DNA from: Pseudorasbora parva
Taxonomy: Eukaryota > Chordata > Actinopteri > Cypriniformes > Gobionidae
DNA length: 64,000 nt
Reading direction: 5' to 3'
Assembly (NCBI RefSeq): GCF_024679245.1
Contig: NC_090173.1
Location: 53,944,806-54,008,805 of the forward strand
The notes under the pieces are model-generated. The model worked only from the letters and a program-made list of their open reading frames with translations. It was not told the origin of the DNA and did not search any database. The translations under genes and the position numbers were made by a program. Below are positions 32,301 to 44,929 of this stretch, piece by piece. Within the stretch, counting starts at the first letter, position 1, and the number at the start of each line of letters is the position of its first letter.

Positions 32301-34200
32301 AGGTAAAAAGGTCAGTGAGAGTGATTTCGTGCCTATTTGGGGTGTGTAAGTCTGAACAGGCGAGTTTAGGTATATATTACAGGCTAATATATTACATAAT
32401 TGTTATGCAGTCTACAGACACGCTGCCTTAAATGGAGAGTGTTTCAAAGCAGCTTCACAGTGGTATACACAGTATTTAGTTCAATTACATCAAAAGTAAC
32501 TGTAATTAAATTACAGAAGAAATAAGAGTAATCCCTTACTTTACTTTCTCAAGGGGAAAGCAATTAAATACAGTAACTAGTTACACCTAACAATGATTCT
32601 AAGATAATAAAAACATAACAGTTCATTATGTAAGGGTTTATACACCACTGAAAACATTCAGTGCATTTCTGTCAATAGATCCTCATACACACTGCACTTT
32701 TAGGCACCTGCTCAAAGGCATAATGGCTCTTTCCTTGCAAAAATCAACCCTGCATCTACACTCCACCAAAAAAAATAAGGGAGAGTTCAAACACATTGCC
32801 GAACATTATGCAAAATTCACAGATTTGGAAATATATATCGGAATTGCCCCAGCATATAAACGCATACAAAGGAAAACGGCTTCCTGATAAAAATAGTTTG
32901 CACACTTAACATTATTAAAAATAATAAATCATAGTATAAATGCACCTGCAAATGTGTGCAAACAGTTTTACTGTTCATTAAGTGTGTTATGTCACTGCGT
33001 TTACACTGTGTACACAAAGCTTAGCAGAGCACACACTGAATGAATAGCATGCCAACAAGCCCCAGACTTCCAGCGCTTCAAAAAGTCAAGGTTGTCTCAT
33101 AACTAAATTAATGTCAAACTCATAAAAATGCATTTCAACTGATTATCATGTGACCATCTCCAATTGCTTTTGGGCAGCCCATCACCATAATGATAAAAGT
33201 CCTGGAGCGGCTGAACTTATAGATAAGGATGCGCCGCAGATAAGCACATTTACTTATCAAAATTGGACACACCCATGGAAATCTTATAAGATTGACTAGA
33301 GATAACCATCTCATATGATCTGTAAACCTGATAAGATATCAAAATCATCACATATAAATCTACAGCAGAAGATTGGGTTGATACATGTGCAGCGATTTAC
33401 CTCTCAAGCCATTTTATTTGCATAAAGCTTTTCAGGTTTCATATTTTGGGCTGCCATTACAAAGCTTGGAAGAGCCAGGACATTTTTAATATAACTCTGA
33501 TTGTGTTCGTCTGAAAGAAGAAAGTCATACACACCTAGGATGGCTTGAGGGTGAGTAAATCATGGGGTAATTTTCACTTTTAGGTAAACTATCCCTTTAA
33601 AGCCTCCATTTGTCAAAGGGGAAAAACTGGAAATAAAAACCTTGAGGCGTCCGTCCATTCTCCTCTGGTGCTCAGAAACTCATCAATTGCTAAATGTTAT
33701 CTAGTCAGTGCGTGTAGTACAAGTACTTGTTAAATTAATGAAATAAGTTGATTTTCGTTTCAATGTTAATCAGATATTGCAATCAAGAGGTAAAGATAAC
33801 AATGCAACAATTCCATAAAAACTGATTTTGATATTATCATCGTGCGCAACAATAAATGTAAAGTCATTAAACCAGTCCAGACTGTAGGATTAGAACTGGA
33901 TCTGGTCCTTTGAAAAAGTGTGACTCATTTTAATGGTTATTGCCTTTATGACGCAAGTTAGTAATTCCTGTTCAAAAATGAGAGTCGACTACTATAGTGA
34001 AGAAAAATAGGCTAGGATTGTATTCAAGGTCATATAAACAACCTGTGTTGTAAAAGAATGAGCTGCCCAATGAGATCATTTCTGGGAATGACTCTGTTTG
34101 CCGAACAGGCTTTGAAAGATTGCTGAAAGGATTTAATGTTGTATTCTAAGAATTACGACTGACCTGAGGGTCAAAGGTGGCTTAGAAAATCTGAGGCTCA
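32301..34200. other. Non-coding stretch with repeat fragments
   Basis: The host repeat of the hAT insertion continues to about 32350. About 33400-33596 is the right half of a TTAA-type MITE ending AACTATCCCT before TTAA (33597-33600). No gene recognised. Confidence 0.4.
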
Positions 34201-34202
34201 CC

Positions 34203-34270
34203 TATAAGAGGGAAGGTACTCTGTGTAGGTGTGGATTTTGACACTTGTCGGCACACGGAAGAGCTGTAAG
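34203..34270 (+). promoter_or_regulatory. Candidate TATA promoter and short first exon
   Basis: TATAAGAG at 34203 is followed about 30 bp on by plausible initiation sequence, and a consensus 5' splice site, GAGCTGTAAGT, has its GT at 34266. This could be a non-coding first exon, but no downstream coding exon was identified, so it remains speculative. Confidence 0.2.
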
Positions 34271-34520
34271 TATGTTTTCATTACTTGGATCCGGTGTGTA
34301 ATAACTTAAGCCTGCCTTGAGCTGAAATGACAAATGAGTGTTGTAATGTTTGTAGACATTAAGATGCATTTGCAAAGCAACAATTGATCAATTGTCATTA
34401 CATCATTGAGTGAAAGCAGCTGATTGATAATAATAAGACCCAATCAATGCTTTCCTAGAAAATCTGCTGTTGGTTTTTTTGGTCAGAGAAGTTAAGAATA
34501 AAGTTGATTGATTGATTATT

Positions 34521-34918
34521 TGTGATCCTGGACCACATAAGGGTATATATAAGGTTATGCATAGGACCATATGCATATTTTTTTATATTGAGATTAATAC
34601 ATCATCTGAAAGCTGATAATAAATGAGCTTTCCATTGATGTATGGTTTGTATAGGATAGGAGTCGAGATACAACTATTGGAAAATCTGACGGTGCAAAAA
34701 CCTTTGAGAAAATCTCCTCTAAAAGTTGTCCAAATGAAGCCCTTAGCAATGCATATTACTACTAATAATACATTTCTGATATATTTACGGTGGGAAATTT
34801 ATAAAATATCTTCATGGAACAATGATTCCTAATGATTTTTGGCCCATACAATGTATTATTGTTGGCTATTGCCACAGATATACCCGTGAGACTTATCTTT
34901 TTGTGCTCCAGGGTCACA
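34521..34918 (+). repeat. Dispersed DNA-transposon-like repeat, copy 2
   Basis: Ends TGTGATCCTGGACCAC and GTGCTCCAGGGTCACA form an imperfect TIR. The interior matches 14504-14882 in reverse orientation. No transposase. Confidence 0.75.
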
Positions 34919-35013
34919 TATTTTTATTTTATTTTATATTGATATGGATCCACCATCCAGTGCAAAAGTAGTTGATCATTATTTAGAATAATTCCTTATT
35001 AGGGTCCTCATCC

Positions 35014-36472
35014 ACAGCAAAATCCTCAGTGTTAAATGAACACTGCTGGTGTTCATATGAGTCCACTAGTCCACACTCAGAGTGTTAAAGGTAACACTGA
35101 ATCAGTGTAGAAGTTAATGAGATAATTGTGATGATTAAGCATTAATGATGCACACCTGCTGTTAATAAGCTGTTACCTGATGACAACAAGCAAAATCACT
35201 AAAGGAGAGAGAAACACAAGAACTACAACTGACTTCAGCCACAGCTTTAGATGAAATCAACTGAAGATAAAAGAAGACATTAAATCTCTGAAGATCTCAG
35301 CAGAGGATTAAACAACTCCACAAACAGCATTACCAGCATCACACATTACTAACCAGACTGACGTTATTTCTGTTATACATTTACATAAACTCTTATTATT
35401 GAGAATTAATAGAGGTTGTTTTATGTCACCATTATGGCGATCAGTGTTTTCTTTAGTTGGGCAGTTTGAGGACTTTTTAATGTTAGTGTTTCTCTGGCTG
35501 CTGTGACTGAATTTGCTATGGCAAGAAAAGCAGAGACAACACGATCAGATGCTGTCGGCATCTGTAGTGGCTTATTCTAGAAAAGGTCCAACAATGGTGA
35601 CATGCTTCATGCCACAATGCATTCTGGGAGTTATGGATGAGTTTAACATGATGCTCCCAGAATGTATTGGGGCATGAAGCATGTCACCCTTGTTGAGATT
35701 CATACGCTGAATCTGGATGTCTATGTGAGAAAAGCTTGCAGGAGTTTAAAGTGCTTAGTGTACAATTAGTTTAAAGATATTATTCAACTTTTCTGATTAA
35801 CACTGTGCTGGGTCTTTTCTAGAAACACAATACAACAAAGTTAAGTGCATATTGCTCATACACAGTCATAAGATCTGTGAATTAAGCCACTACACAATGA
35901 TTTTATTCTGATCATCAAGCAGCCGACAGCATCTGATCGTGTTTTCTCTGCTTTTCTTGCCATAGCAAACTCAGTCACAGCAGTGAGAGAAACACTAACA
36001 TTAAAAAGTCGTCAAACTGCCCAACTAAAGAAAACACTGATCACCATAATGGTGACATAAAAAAACCTCTATTAATTCTCAATAATAAGAGTTTATGTAA
36101 ATGTATAACAGAAATAAAGCCAGTCTGGTTAGTAATGTGTGAAGCTGGTAATGCTGTTTGTGGAGTTGTTTAATCCTCTGCTGAGATCTTCAGAGATTTA
36201 ATGTCTTCTTTTATCTTCAGTTGATTTCATCTAAAGCTGTGGCTGAAGTCAGATGTAGTTCTTGTGTTTCTCTCTCCTTTAGTGATTCTGCTTGTTGTCA
36301 TCAGGTAACAGCTTATTAACAGCAGGTGTGCATCATTAATGCTCAGTCATCCCTTAATTATCTCATTAACTTCTACTCTGATTCGGTGTTACCTTTATCA
36401 CTCTGAGTGTGGACTCATAGTGGACTCATATAAACACCAGCAGTGTTCATTTAACACTGAGGATTTTGCTGT
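35014..36472. mobile_element. Foldback element with ~550-bp inverted arms
   Basis: Termini ACAGCAAAATCCTCAGTGTT and its complement at 36453-36472. ATCC flanks both sides (35010-35013, 36473-36476), a candidate 4-bp duplication. The arms (about 35014-35560 and 35905-36472) are near-identical reverse complements. The centre (about 35590-35700) holds a second smaller inverted repeat built on GGTGACATGCTTCATGCC. No coding capacity. Core blocks are shared with 16180-19273, 27470-27910 and 41098-43709. Confidence 0.8.
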
Positions 36473-36933
36473 ATCCCTACATAACCCATTCTGTCCTCTT
36501 ATCTTTAATTCTAACAACACACACCCACAAAGCATTTATAGAGTAAAGCCTGTGAATTAGGTTACATTTACATGACAATGAGGTCTATTTTTCATGTACA
36601 GGCGACAATGGTATCAAAACGACCCCTGTTCTCATGGGAAACGACTTAAAACGCTGTATTACTCAAACCAGGCCAGTAGTTGGCGATGTCCCATTGTAAA
36701 GAAACTACGCGCTGGAAATGACGCCACACAGTTTTCACAAATTCATGTTTTTGTCAATCTCTTAGTATGTTAGTATATAGTATATAGTTAAACTTATTGG
36801 TGGAGAGCGGTATCTTTGCGTTTATAGACTCTTTCACATGACTGAACACTCAAAAGGGTCTGAAGTGCCACGAAACTTCAGTCCAATAACCATCATGATG
36901 TATTACCAACCTGCTGAGTCCATGAAAACCACA

Positions 36934-37118
36934 ATGTTGGTTTAAAACATCCCAAGTTGGGTTGAAAATGGATTAACCCAGCAATTGGGTTGTTTTAACC
37001 CAATGGTTGGGTTAAATGTTTGCTTAAGACAACTCAATTGCTGGGTTAGAACAACCCAATTGCTGTGTTAGTCCTATATTCAACCCAACTTGAGATGTTT
37101 TTAACCCAGCATTTTTTT
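36934..37118. repeat. Palindromic MITE of the AACCCAGC type
   Basis: Left AAAACATCCCAAGTTGGGTT is mirrored by AACCCAACTTGAGATGTTTT (37080-37100), with GGGTTAA-rich inner sequence. A common fish foldback repeat. Confidence 0.65.
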
Positions 37119-37622
37119 TAACCCAGAGTCCAGTAGTACAGGGTCTAGATTTCTCAAATTTGTGCCGGAGGGTCCCTAAAATACTGTTAGGACTTAGCTG
37201 GTGTCTGTCCCGCGACTATATTATCAGTTTTTCATTGAGAGATCTCCCTATAACAGATATTGTCTTATTTAAACAGATATGTCAGATAGACATCAGCTGT
37301 AAGAGATAAAAGTCAATCGTGTCGTTGCATGCAATGGAGCTCAAGGTGATTAAAGTGATATTGTAATGGGATTAGACAAGATTGTTGACACTATGATAGC
37401 GGTTGTGATAGCAGAAGCTGTTGATATCAATAAACACATGATTGTCTTTGGGCGTTGGGTGCGGTGAGGATGGATGAAGTGGGCTTTATGTGCTGCACAT
37501 TAGCGAGGCTGAATATGTTTGCTCATTTTCATGAAGGAGCTGATGTTTTATCCAACTTCACTGAGGAACCTCCTGAATTAACTGGCTGTGCAATTGTGTG
37601 ATACGTGTTTAATATTCATATA

Positions 37623-38376
37623 CATTCAAACCAAAATGTATTCAGACACTTTAGTATGGGGAACACATTTTAGCTAATAACTACGACTTTTGCCTCAATA
37701 AACTCCTAATTTACTGCTTATTAATAGTTAGTAAGGTAGTTTTTGTAGCATTTACGTTTAGGTAGGATTAAGGTCATGAAGAATAAGGCATTAATATGTG
37801 CTTTATAACAGCCAATATCATAGTAATATGCATGCTAATAAGCAACTAGTTCATAATTAATAACTGAACCTTAAAATAAAGTATTACCTCAGACACCTTT
37901 CTCCCATGATCACAGATTATTCGCTATAGTTTAGAAAATGGAAATAAAATATGACAAGAGCTCAGAGTTAAACTGTGTCAGAACAAACTCATCTTGATAA
38001 TGTCAGACAACTTTGATGGAAAGGTGTGTAACGAATTACAATCAACCAATCAGATGTTCAATTTAAGGACACAATTAGATTATACCAATTTAGCTCAAAC
38101 AATGATCAACCAATGCGTCATTTTGTCCAGTCTGTGGAGTCAAAGGTCACATTAGCAGTTAAAGAGAAAACACTTCAGCAAAACATGCTCAGCTCAAAGT
38201 GTCTGAATCACTTTGGACCCACATTTTTACTGGAGTCACTGTATGAAGAATGGATGGGTGTAATGTGTCACAGTTTGCTTTATTTAGCTCTCCTCACTTA
38301 CATAAATGAACTATAGTGTCCCGCACACACTAGTGAAACATCATATCGGCTGTCTGAATCATTTTTGGTTTGACTG
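37623..38376. mobile_element. TA-flanked TIR element with nested insertion
   Basis: Ends CATTCAAACCAAAATGTATT and TTTTTGGTTTGACTG with TA on both sides (37621-37622, 38377-38378). TA target and ends suggest a Tc1/mariner-derived non-autonomous element. The frame at 38113-38316 is repeat-derived. It contains the 239-bp insertion at 37650-37888. Confidence 0.65.
37650..37888. mobile_element. Small element with 8-bp duplication TCAGACAC
   Basis: Flanked by exact TCAGACAC at 37642-37649 and 37889-37896. The interior contains TATGCATGCTAATAAGCAAC, a common fish repeat. hAT-like by duplication length; termini are not clear inverted repeats. Confidence 0.6.
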
Positions 38377-38404
38377 TACATCCAAGTGTAACAGGTTAGT
38401 GACA

Positions 38405-38693
38405 AATAAAAAATAAAGGACGATAGAAAGTGGCTCAGTGGCTAAAGAAAAGCGCAGGAGAGACAGAGGACAAAGGGGAAAGAATGAAGGACTACCTGCA
38501 TTCGTTTAACGCTTGCAGAGGGAGCAGAATGTAAGAGGCGAATCCATGAAATAATACTGTGCCCAAAGATAAATTTCTCTGATACAGTAAATAAATCATT
38601 CCAATCCACACGATCGAATGCTTTTTCAGCATCAAGGGAGATTATCATTTCAGAAGTTGTAGAAAGAGATGGACTAAAAATGATATTTAGCAA
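38405..38693 (-). pseudogene. L1-like reverse transcriptase fragment
   Basis: The minus strand reads MIISLDAEKAFDRVDW, the LINE RT motif, then GHSIISWIRLLHSAPSASV. The following HRGTRQGCPLSP-type region is frame-disrupted (only PLCPLSLL-like residues in a shifted frame). The downstream YxDD box is not present before the fragment ends. Confidence 0.85.
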
Positions 38694-39230
38694 TCAGCGG
38701 ATATTAAATGTAGGGGTGTTTGATCGCATGTGTTTTGGAGTCGACTGCGATTCCCACTGTGGGATTACTCGACTCCGTTTACTTTACATCAAAACAGGGT
38801 CAGAAATAAGACAAAATTACATTTGTTACTACCTTCATGTATTTACAAAACCTTAAAATCCCCTTATTAAAACTGCACACATCTTACTCGTTTCTAAAAA
38901 AAAATCTTACATTGAGAAACATTTACTATAAAAGTAGAAATGATTGTCTTTTTTGTTAACAACTGTTTATTATTAATGAGTTATTTTTCCTTTCTTTTTT
39001 GCCAAGAAATACAAAGCAAAAAGCATCCATACAAATCTTGAACCACCCCTGGTAGACTTCAATAATAAAAATTAAATACAAACATAGAATGTAGGAAGAG
39101 AAGAAAAAGTAATAATAATAATAAATACAACAATGATAATTAAATAAAAATAATTATTTTTTACAAAAAATGTTAAAAAGGTTGACACAATAAGGTAAGG
39201 TTCAAAAAATCATTAAAAAAGAAGTGGCGT

Positions 39231-39425
39231 GGGGTAAATTATTGCCTTGTTTTGGGGAAAAATAACTCAAAATTAGGAGAGTTTTTGCTTAATATTCTGC
39301 CAATGAGGTAAGCAAAATAATGTTGTTTTGAGATTATTTTGCTTACCCCACTGGTAGATTATTTATCTTATTTTAAGCAAAAACTCTCTTAATTTCGAGT
39401 TATTTTTCTCGCAAAACAAGACAAT
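39231..39425. repeat. MITE-like inverted repeat
   Basis: GCCTTGTTTTGGGGAAAAAT near 39243 is mirrored around 39395-39420, with AGAGTTTTTGCTTAA against TTAAGCAAAAACTCTC. Arms are about 90 bp. Lies between the RT and endonuclease fragments of the dead LINE. Confidence 0.6.
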
Positions 39426-39840
39426 TACTTTTGCTTGTCTAGTAAATACTTCTTGTTTTAAGAATTGTTAGATGTTTGGACTAGAAACAAGACAAAAATG
39501 TCCAAATGAGTCAAATGTAGCGATGACTTAATTTTACAAAGGAAAAAGTCCTTTAAAAAAAGCTGTGTTTGCTAAATGCACATGACCATTGTCTTAAAAA
39601 GTGAGTTAAAGATACTAAAATATATCCAACAATGTACACCTATTGATGCGTTTCTTCTTGATGTGAGTTTTTATGGTTGGTTTAATGATCATGAACACAA
39701 GGTTAACCATGGAAAAACCAATTTAGTCCCAGATTTATAACACAATTTGGGGCATATACGTTTACTAACACTCCTGGAGTGTGAAAGAACACCACTGACA
39801 ATAACAAAGTGTCCTTCGGGATCTGAAAGTACTCGCTCTG

Positions 39841-40110
39841 CTAGAAAAACATGACTCTTTTATGTATCAGAATTGCAGTACAATGGGATTTGCTATTAAA
39901 ACTAGAGTGAAATACTTGACCAACCCATTTTTTACACAATCTGATGTGATCCGCTGGACACAGATGTGTCTTCTGGAGAAAGATAATATTAGGGGACAGT
40001 GTTTTTTTAGCATTGTGTCCAACTCCTCCCCCCTTGGAATTAAAAGGAGACTTATTTATTAAACCGCAAAGAAGAACATAATAGTTTAAGAAGAAACAAA
40101 ACAATGCCAT
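39841..40110 (-). pseudogene. L1-like endonuclease fragment
   Basis: The minus strand encodes NIIFLQKTHLCPADH, then WVGQVFHSSFNSKSH and TAILIHKRV. This matches the N-terminal part of LINE AP endonucleases (normally FLQETH; here the catalytic Glu is replaced by Lys, FLQKTH, so it is inactive). The N-terminus is partly disrupted. Confidence 0.85.
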
Positions 40111-40589
40111 CCGCCAAAATATCCACCATCAAACACATCCCCAGAAGATAGAGAACAAAAACACAAACATAATCAAAAATAACAAAAGTAAATCTCTTCT
40201 TTTAGACATGGTGAAAATTTTATCACAACCAATTATGTAGTGAGTTGACTTCAACAAACTTAAAGTAGCCTAACACCAAGAAGACAGAATTACCTTCATA
40301 AAGAATAAACAGGGTTAATGTTTCACATAGTCTGGCAAGAAACAAGTGAGTCGAGCAAAAGTCGAAATAGTACTCCGTATTGTTGTTGAAAAAAGGGGTC
40401 TCTCCTTATTGTCAAAAAGAGAGAGAGATGAGAAGAGGAGAAAGAGGTCAAAATGGGTCTGTCATTATCGTCAATGTCGCCTGTAAAAAAATACTCAGCA
40501 AAGTTTTGATGGCAGATTTTTTTGCAGCCTCAGGATAATCTAAATAATACCCCGTATTGTTGTATGACATGTCTGGCCGAGTAAATTAG

Positions 40590-41097
40590 ATCAAAACAAA
40601 ACAAAACCAACACCGCGTTTGTACAACAAACCCATGATCTTGTTGAACGAAGCTCTCCTATTTACGGATATAGTAAAAGAGAGAGATTGAGAAGAGAGGG
40701 GAGAAAAAAAAAAGGATCTCTCCTTATCGTCAACGCCGTCCGTAAAATTACTCCACAAAGTTTTGATGGTTGATTTTTTTTCTGCAACCTTCAAATATCA
40801 AAATAGTACTTTGTATTGTTGTATGACACACAAAGTCTGGCGGGTAGACAATACCAAAACGAACACCGCATTGAACAGCAGGCCCTTGATGTTGTTGAAC
40901 AAAGCTCTCCTATAAGCCACTGAAGTGCAAAAGTCCTCGTCGAATTTGATTTTGTGTCCCTTGAATGTAAATTCTTTTGCCGATTTCGGCACGGCCTCCT
41001 TCTCTATGTAGCAGTGAAATCTCACTACGATTGGACGGGGTTTTAGTCTCAGGCTCCAGTGGGATGGGAAGGACAATCTCTGCGAACCATATGAATA
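40590..41097 (-). pseudogene. L1-like ORF1 C-terminal fragment with local tandem duplication
   Basis: RLKPRPIVVRFHCYIEKE and EFTFKGHKIKF are typical of the ORF1 nucleic-acid-binding domain. Part of it, about 240 bp, is tandemly repeated across about 40340-40920 (blocks with TACTCCGTATTGTTGT at 40371 and related copies at about 40545 and 40805). It ends at the TA where the element 41098-43709 inserted. Confidence 0.7.
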
Positions 41098-43709
41098 CAC
41101 TGTAAAAAATGATCGTGATTTTAACGGTCAAAGGTTGTAAAAATGCTACAGTTAAAAATTGTTATTTGGTTAACACAAAGTTTCCTTACTATATACGGTG
41201 AATAACTGCAATAGATCTAACCTTATGCCCGTGAAATTTACAGAAAAACAATGTAAAATCCCAACAGAAAAGTATAGAAAACCCAAAAGCATATATTTTT
41301 TTGTTTGAATCACAGTGAACTTTTGTATTATGTACAAATATTGGTATTAAAAACCTGTAAGTTTTTTGAGAAAATACTGTAAAAACTATTTTGTTAATTT
41401 GACATGCAAATATTGTGACAATTAAAATTTTTGTCAGTTGTTCTTAAAAATGTAAGTCACTTTACACGTTTATGCACTTAAAAATGTCTAAACATGTATT
41501 TGAATTGCATATAAATGTTCCATGCATTTGGATTATGTAAGTTTAACAAACAAATTAATCAACTTACTAAGAATCACTATCTAAGAATCAGTAAGAGAAA
41601 TCTTATTTGTAAATCATTTATAAATGAAACAGGTAAGATTTATTTAATTATATTAATAAACTAAATGTGATGGATAAATCCCAGTTACACGTAAATTAAA
41701 CAGTTAAGATTTATGTAATAGTACACAGAAAAATCGCAGACGTTAAATGAACACTTCCTAGTGTTCATGTGTGTGCTCACTAATGAGTTAAAGTACCATT
41801 GAAGCAGTGTTGAAGTTAATGAGATAATTAAGAGATGATTGAGCATTAATGATGAACACCTGATGATAATGAGCAGAATCACTGAACTACGGCTGACTTC
41901 AGCCACAGCTGTAGATGAAATCAACTGAAGATAAAAGAAGACATTAAATCTCTGAAGATCTCATCAGAGGATTAAACAACTCCACAAACAGCATTACCAG
42001 CTTCACACATTACTAACCAGACTGACTTTATTTCTGTGGATGTTGATGTTTTATTGAATATAATAGTTTTTTTTGAAATCACCATGATGGTGAGCAGTGT
42101 TTGCTTTAGTTGGGCTCTTGACCCCTGACTCTCCAACATTAGTTTTCTGGCTGCTTTAACTGTGTTTATAAAGCACTTTTGTTACAGCATGGAAAGCCAA
42201 GCAGAAACATGTTCAGATGATTTGTCTCTTAGTTCATGATTATATAATCATCATGTAGTGATCACTGGTCTTGTTCAGAGTCTAAGACTCTGTTTATGTT
42301 TTATTAATTTTGTTTTATCATAATAGTGGCCAGTTGGTTCTATAGCATGAGCGCTGTTGTGACAATCTAATATGCAGAATGTAAAAAAAAAAAAAAAAGT
42401 GCACAAAAGGTTTAATCTATGGCAATTATTAGACATAAACAGATATCAAGAATCAGTGTATGAATCTCAACAATGGTGACAATCAATGAAAAGCTTAATG
42501 CTGCAGTGAATGCTGGGTACCACCAATCAAAACTCTCCAATGGGTCCCAGCATGCATTGCAGCATGAATAAATTATGCATCTGAATTGTGATTTTTTTTT
42601 TTTCACCATTGTAGAGATGCACACACTGATTCTTGATGTCTGTGTTTGTCTAAATAATGCCGTAGATTAAACCTTTTTTTTGGTCCTGCAAATTGTTTGA
42701 TTGTCACAACGATGCATGAGTTTACAAAATAAACCACATGGCTTTTATACACATACTACACAATTAACACATTACCTCTATATCCAAAGCATTGGAATCT
42801 GAATGAGTTTAGTGATTCAGCCACTACATGATGATTATATAATCATCATTAAAGAGCCAAATCACCTGACCATGGTTTTTGGCTTTCCATGCCATGACCA
42901 AAGTGCTTTATAAACACAGTTAAAGCAGCCAGAAAACTAATGTTGGAGAGTCAAGGGTCAAGAGCCCAACTAAAGCAAACATAGCTCACCATCATGGTGA
43001 CTTCATAAAAAAAAACTATTATTTTAATTAAAACAGAAATTACAACAATAAAGTCAGTCTGGTTAGTAATGTGTGAAGCTGGTAATGCTGTTTGTGGAGT
43101 TGTTTAATCCTCTGATGAGATCTTCAGAGATTTAATGTCTTCTTTTATCTTCAGTTGATTTAATCTAAAGCTGTGGCTGAAGTAGTAGTTCTCTGTCCTT
43201 CAGTGATTCTGCTCATTATCATCAGGTGTTCATCATTAATGCTCAATCATCTCTTAATTATCTCATTAACTTCAACACTGCTTCAATGGTACTTTAGCTC
43301 AGTAGTGAGCACACACATCAACACTAGGAAGTGTTCATTTAACATTGCCGTTTTTCTGTGTACTTTTACATAATTCCTAACTGTTTCATTTACGTATAAC
43401 TGGCATATATCAATCACCTTCAGTTTATTAATTTGTCTATGTAAAAATAATCCAAATGCATAGGAAATGCATATGCAGTTTACATACAAAAAATCTTATG
43501 CTTTACATTTTAATGTAATACTTACTGGTTTTCTATTTATTTTTAATAAAAAATAAAATAAAAAACATTGTGCCTCCTCTAACCACAGACTTGTACTTGT
43601 CCGCCTAATTTTGAATTTCATTGTGCGCATAGTTTCATAATTCTCTGGTAACCACAGCTGCCAGCATCTTCCTGTAAAAATAACATTTTTTTGTAGTTTT
43701 TTTACAGTG
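41098..43709. mobile_element. CACTG-ended foldback element E1, TA-flanked
   Basis: Ends CACTGTAAAAAATGATC and TTTTTTTACAGTG with TA on both sides (41096-41097, 43710-43711). Long inverted arms run inward. The 41690-41730 segment is mirrored at 43365-43415, and the core blocks of the 35014 element occur inverted at 41740-42130 and direct at 42940-43345. An inner TIR-like block, AGTACACAGAAAAA, frames the core. No transposase. Confidence 0.75.
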
Positions 43710-43711
43710 TA

Positions 43712-44632
43712 CACTTTTTACAGATCCCCATAAAATTTACGGTAAAAAACCGGCAGCTGTGGTTGCCAGAACTTTACCGTAAAAAATACGGCAGTAACGT
43801 TTAAGGTTTTACAGGACAGCAGCATATAATTTAAAGTTTTATAATGTAATAATTACGGTTAAAAAACATTTATTTTACAGTTCAAAACTATATAATTTAA
43901 AGATTTATACATTTTATTTTATTTTACAGTAAAATACCGTTAAATTTACAGTTTTATGAAGTGAAAAAGAATAGGGCATTGTGTAATTTACAGCGAAAAA
44001 ACGTAAATTGAAATTCCCAGAATTCCCCACATGGCACTTCGCATTTGATGCATTTTCATTGAATTAACAATGTTTCTTCTTAGTTTTTTCTAATCACTTA
44101 TGTACATTAAGGTTTTATGTTACATCTAATGTTGTTAAATTAATGTTTATTGCGTTTTTAAAACATCATGTGTGTTACCATGATGGTGTTTGGTGTTTAG
44201 TGTTTGTGTGTGCACCTTCTATATGTTAATATTGTCCCTCCAAAAGCTGCGTGTGATGAGCTTTGATTCATCATGTGATTCTCATCACCACTATAATTGG
44301 TGATTGTCAAATTATATAAAAGGAAAATAACAGATATTAGCATTTCAATAAGTCGGTAATTTAATATTTCAGTTCAATACATTTTTTTTACCATTATTAT
44401 TTTATAGTGTACTATGTACACATAATTATTTCAGTATAAACTTTCAAATTATAGGGTTTTTAACTGTAAAATAAACAATTTTTAACCGTAATTACCACAT
44501 TATAAACCTTTAAATTATATGCTGTTGTCCCGTAAAACCTAAAACGTTACTGCCGTATTTTTTACGGTGAAGTTCTGGCAACCAGAGCTGCCGTTTTTTT
44601 ACCGTAAATTTGATGGGTATTTTTTTACAGTG
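43712..44632. mobile_element. CACTG-ended foldback element E2, adjacent to E1
   Basis: Starts CACTTTTTACAG and ends TTTTTTTACAGTG, with TA at 43710-43711 (shared with E1) and 44633-44634. Arms of about 190 bp match as reverse complements (TTTACGGTAAAAAA, AATACGGCAGTAACGTTT). 921 bp, no coding capacity. Confidence 0.75.
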
Positions 44633-44929
44633 TATTCTGACTTTTGGACCGCAAAACAAGATCTTCCACGTAAAACGACATTCTCCTCTGTTGCCGAAAC
44701 CAACTTCGGCTGAAGTGTAGCGACCTCCTCTTCGAGATGTGTTAACCTGTCGCTGTGATGGGATAAACTAGTTTACAAATCAGTGATGGTAGTCGCTTGA
44801 GTCTCAAGGTAGACCCAATAGAAGCAATGAACGAGTAAATATAGACTCCAACGATGAATTCAGCAGGCTGGTGAGTTCACCAGTAATGTTTCTCCTTAGT
44901 TTATCCAGTTCGCTCCCCAGTGTGTCATT

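Noticed and set aside
38712..39060. hAT element with AGGGGTG ends
   Set aside because: Ends TAGGGGTGTTTGA and TGAACCACCCCTGG are similar, but the 8-bp flanks (TTAAATGT, GGTAGACT) do not match, so it cannot be delimited.
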